This document shows positions 60,901 through 64,000 of a stretch of DNA of 64,000 bases, piece by piece. Source of the stretch: Panorpa germanica. Its lineage: Eukaryota; Arthropoda; Insecta; Mecoptera; Panorpidae. Positions within the stretch are counted from its first letter, which is position 1, and the number at the start of each line of letters is the position of its first letter. The stretch lies in assembly GCA_963678705.1 (NCBI GenBank), contig OY783207.1, positions 558,001 through 622,000 on the forward strand. Direction: 5' to 3'. The notes under the pieces were generated by a model. It did not search any database. It saw only the letters and a program-made list of their open reading frames with translations, and was not told the DNA's origin. The translations under genes were made by a program, and so were the position numbers.

Positions 60901-63136
60901 AAATAATTTAATTATCTAACATTTACGAGGTGCCCGTGAAACAGGTTTGGTTCCAGGCGAAATGAAAATAATTAGTATGGAAAGATAATATAAAAACTTG
61001 TTTTAGAACAGACTGATATTAAGTTTTAAGTGATATCTTTCTTATCAGCTGTTCAGTTTCCTAAATAATGTGTCTCGAAATTGAAACAAAAACAAAACGC
61101 GTGGTTCTTAAATTTATAGACAAGTTCTAAACCTTATGTAAAGTAAAGCTTCAAACTATATTTTCAGAAAGGTTGATTACTTGTCTAATGGTGATTAAAT
61201 ATATAAAGTATGTTTTATTAAATGTACTTACATTCTTATGTTCAGTGTCCAAAGCGTCCCACATTGAGGCAACAATTTTCGACACTTCTCCAAAACTTGC
61301 GTTGGGATTTTGACCCTTAATGGCTGCCTGAGTGTCCCTGAAGAATAGAGCATACGCCGACACCGGTCTGCAACAAAAACCACGAATACGTCACGTATTA
61401 TATTGTCTGAATTTTAATCAAATTTATAATCAGTTTCTTAAGACCTTGTAATATAATATTTATGATCAAATTATTAACTGAAGCGATTGGTACATTATTT
61501 TGTAACTTCTTCTTGGCCAAAAACGGTTGTTATACAATATATCCTTTCCAGTGGATTATGATAAAAGTAGTTATTACCAATCTTGCAGAGGACTACATTT
61601 GCTACACTTTGTTTTTACATCATTTTTTTGTATAACTGATAGATACTGAGTAGCATCGCTGTAAAGTAAAGTAACGCGAGTAAATACTATAGATTGTCCA
61701 CTGGAATATTGCATTGGATATAAAAGAAAGCGAGATGTTGCAGAAAAGTCAATACTTAATTAAACAAAATATATAGTAGTATGCTTATAGCCAATTAAAG
61801 TTTAATAATTTCCTCTTGTTATTAAAAAGATTCCATTAGAAGCATGAACACAATATTTCTAGCGGCGAGAGCGATAGCTAGGAATTCATATTCATTTTAA
61901 ATTCATGTAATAATAAAACTAATTTAAAACTTTTAAATGATTATTCCAGTAGTTAAAAATTTAATTAAAATAATAATTATTCTTAAGTATGTAACAATCT
62001 TTTAAAGATTATACCCAGAAGTTTATTAAAAATAAAATAAATTAAATTTTAATATAAAAACTACAAACTCGAAAGAATTAAAAACTTCTGAATTGAATTG
62101 TTTAAAAGTTTAAATTGAAATTAATAATAGAAAATTATTCAATTAAAATAATTGGATATTAATTAGAGAGAACTGCAAATAATTTCATTTATTAAAATGA
62201 AAACAAACGTTTTATTGAAATGTTTCAATTACTTTTTAGCCTTTTAATAATTGGGTTGTAGGGATATTAAATTTTTAATGAAACATATGGATGCTGCTTT
62301 AACTTTTACACAAAAAATTGATGAAGATAACAGAGTTGCATATATTTGAGGACATAAAAAAGTTTACCTTTTACATAACATTATATACTAAAAATTGGAG
62401 AAACAATTGAATCTGATTTTAGAAGTAATTTGATTTGTTATTTTAATTTCATCATTACAGATGGTAGCACAATTTTGACAGCTCTAAAAGTTATTTATTT
62501 TTAAATCCATTTTCATTATGTCTATTCCATTATGTATTATCTTTAACAGGCTGTTGTTTAACAGGGATGGCAATCGTTGTAGAGAATGATCAACTTCTGT
62601 GATATTGTGAATTGAATAAAAATAATTGAACATTTGAGATCCTTTGAGATCATTTGAGTTTATATACAAGATAATGTGCCAGGACTATTGAAGCAACAGA
62701 AACAACTACTAAACCCTGTGCAGTGGCCAGTACAAAACTACCATAAATTAAATGTCTAAATGTAGAATTGTAGAAAATAATGGCAGCAGTTGTAATGTGC
62801 AGCCCCTCTAACTGTTATAAATAGTTCCAGTTCCAACGATATAAAAAGCTTATATTAAAATGATGTATAGGGCCATTACGTCGACTATTATATTCTGCGT
62901 TATATATTACTTTATACTTTACCAAAAATTAGTACGATATTTTCAAAGATATATATTTATTATTTGGTTCATAAAAGAGAAGAGAAATGCACAGAAAATA
63001 TGATAAAAAGATTATTGACTTACTTTTGTGGCTCATTTGGATCTCGCTTCTTCTTCTTCTTTTGCACCTTCGGTTTCTTTTGTGCTTTCGTCAATACAGG
63101 ATCTGCAGGTTCAGGTGAAGGCCGTTTTAGAGGTGG
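57921..63136 (-). CDS. TOX: TOX-family HMG-box protein (5' end outside window)
   Basis: Nuclear HMG-box protein of the TOX family, expected to bind or bend DNA and regulate transcription. Exons seen: 63024-63136, 61232-61367, 59347-59427, 58653-59183, 58338-58561, 57921-57987; all GT-AG and in phase, giving 383 residues to the stop. Order: basic NLS ([18 protein letters not shown], residues 21-38); HMG box (about 36-104: [52 protein letters not shown]); a Gln-rich region (about 111-287) with a poly-Gln run; and a C-terminal module with C332, C337, C352, C356, H360 and C361 ([27 protein letters not shown]). TOX members share this C-terminal block. The N-terminal domain lies beyond 64000. Introns of 1.6-1.8 kb flank the HMG exons. 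Confidence 0.93.
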
Positions 63137-63307
63137 CTAAAAGAAAATAAATACAGAGTTATTATTTTAAACTAATAAAACAATGATTTTATTTTATTTT
63201 TCTACTACTTTTAAATTAGCGCGCACTAAGTCATCTCACTTCCGGAATTCAAGCACTTTATTTATAGTAATTGTTTTGATTTTCGAATATTTCTGTATTG
63301 TTTTTAC

Positions 63308-63379
63308 CTGTTTGGCAATGGTCCGTCGACTCGCCGAGCAATAATGAATTGGCAAAAAGCTCTCAGCGTCTCCCGCGCC
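63308..63379 (-). CDS. Candidate 72-nt TOX exon (possibly alternative)
   Basis: 24 codons starting GAGDAESFLPIHYCSASRRT, bounded by a pyrimidine-rich acceptor (TTTCTCGGAAG) and donor CAG/GTAAAA. Phase 0 at both ends, so it joins the NLS exon at 63136 without frame change. It is distinctly GC-richer than the flanking intron. The residues are not ones I recognise as conserved in TOX, so it may be a cassette exon or chance. Confidence 0.35.
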
Positions 63380-64000
63380 CTTCCGAGAAAAATAAATAAA
63401 AAAATAAACTTTAATTTGATAGTAAAATGAAAATCTTTTAACCAATGTACAAAGTACTTAATGTTAATATCAATAATTAGTGTATAAACACCAACAAAAA
63501 AAACATTAGTAACTTAAAATGTTATTATTTTACTCGGGACGAGTCGACTTAAGAACCGACACCATACAGAACAAATTTCAGTGCGTATTTTATTTCTTAA
63601 TATTCTTGGAAGTGATGACATCTATAAAACGCGAGCGATTTTCAAATTTAAAATTAAATAAATACTAATTTAAAATGTAAAAAAATATGTCAAAAACAAC
63701 TTATAATATCCTACCGTAAAATGGAGGTATTTTACAGTTTTCGAACCGAAAATACATTCTTCCATAAATGTGTTGGTTCTTAAGTAAAAATAAAAACATA
63801 ATTTCTGGCTTCATTAATTACATATTGTTTTAGTAATATTGTTAGAACAAAATAAAATACATTCAAACTTGGTTGGTAAAATTTGTGTGTAATTACTCTT
63901 TGGGTGCACCTATGATTGCAGAACATAACTAGCTTGATGAGGTCGCGCTATTCCTGAGTCTTGCAAACTATGATTGTGATCGAACAGATATGATTTATAT
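63380..64000. other. No exon recognised (probable TOX intron)
   Basis: AT-rich; expected to be intronic because the N-terminal TOX exons must lie beyond the window edge. Confidence 0.4.

Overview
The window looks like a stretch of an AT-rich insect chromosome. The evidence is two metazoan genes with small exons and short introns (Rabex-5 and a TOX-family HMG-box gene), a decayed mariner with DD34D spacing, a hAT remnant, a 5'-truncated LINE, and many short inverted-repeat elements. The insect order cannot be fixed from the sequence; Lepidoptera is plausible but not shown.

About 1-50,900 is gene-poor and rich in mobile DNA. Repeat families were recognised by comparing copies inside the window and are named A to K here only for cross-reference: TTAA-flanked elements A (3442, 26110), B (2490, 11685) and H (16933, 31931); family C (4334, 5585, 9032); GC-tipped family F (9586, 11070, 28130); long-palindrome family G (13281, 38205, 48580); palindromic family E (15280, 18143, 29682); family K (575, 19631, 45938, 46684), one copy of which sits inside element J (19481). 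Also present are LINE 3' ends (7008, and 15386 inside E), a mariner (26517), a hAT with an 8-bp duplication (40761), a minisatellite (21546) and a tandem pair of tRNA-Ser-like units (48231).

The most striking object is a 4.1-kb foldback-type transposon at 32019-36112, inserted in an H element with a 9-bp target duplication (AAATCATTT). It has near-identical long terminal inverted repeats built partly of ~183-bp direct repeats, 14 head-to-tail copies of a 95-bp unit, and, directly after that array, the C-terminal half of a spliced SGNH/GDSL-type hydrolase gene. Its four exon pieces join in phase and carry a GIND (block III) and a DQLH (block V) motif. The uninterrupted H copy at 16933-17677 serves as the empty site.

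From about 50,970 to the end the DNA is genic, all on the minus strand. Rabex-5 (51009-54909) is a complete eight-exon model of 826 residues: A20 zinc finger, helical bundle, VPS9 domain with the catalytic Asp and Tyr, and a long disordered tail. One intron uses a GC donor and the ubiquitin-binding MIU helix seems to be missing. The TOX-family gene (57921-63136, 5' part outside the window) has a basic NLS, HMG box, poly-Gln region and a Cys-rich C-terminal module. The two genes act in different processes (endosomal Rab5 activation; chromatin/transcription), and nothing in the sequence suggests co-regulation.
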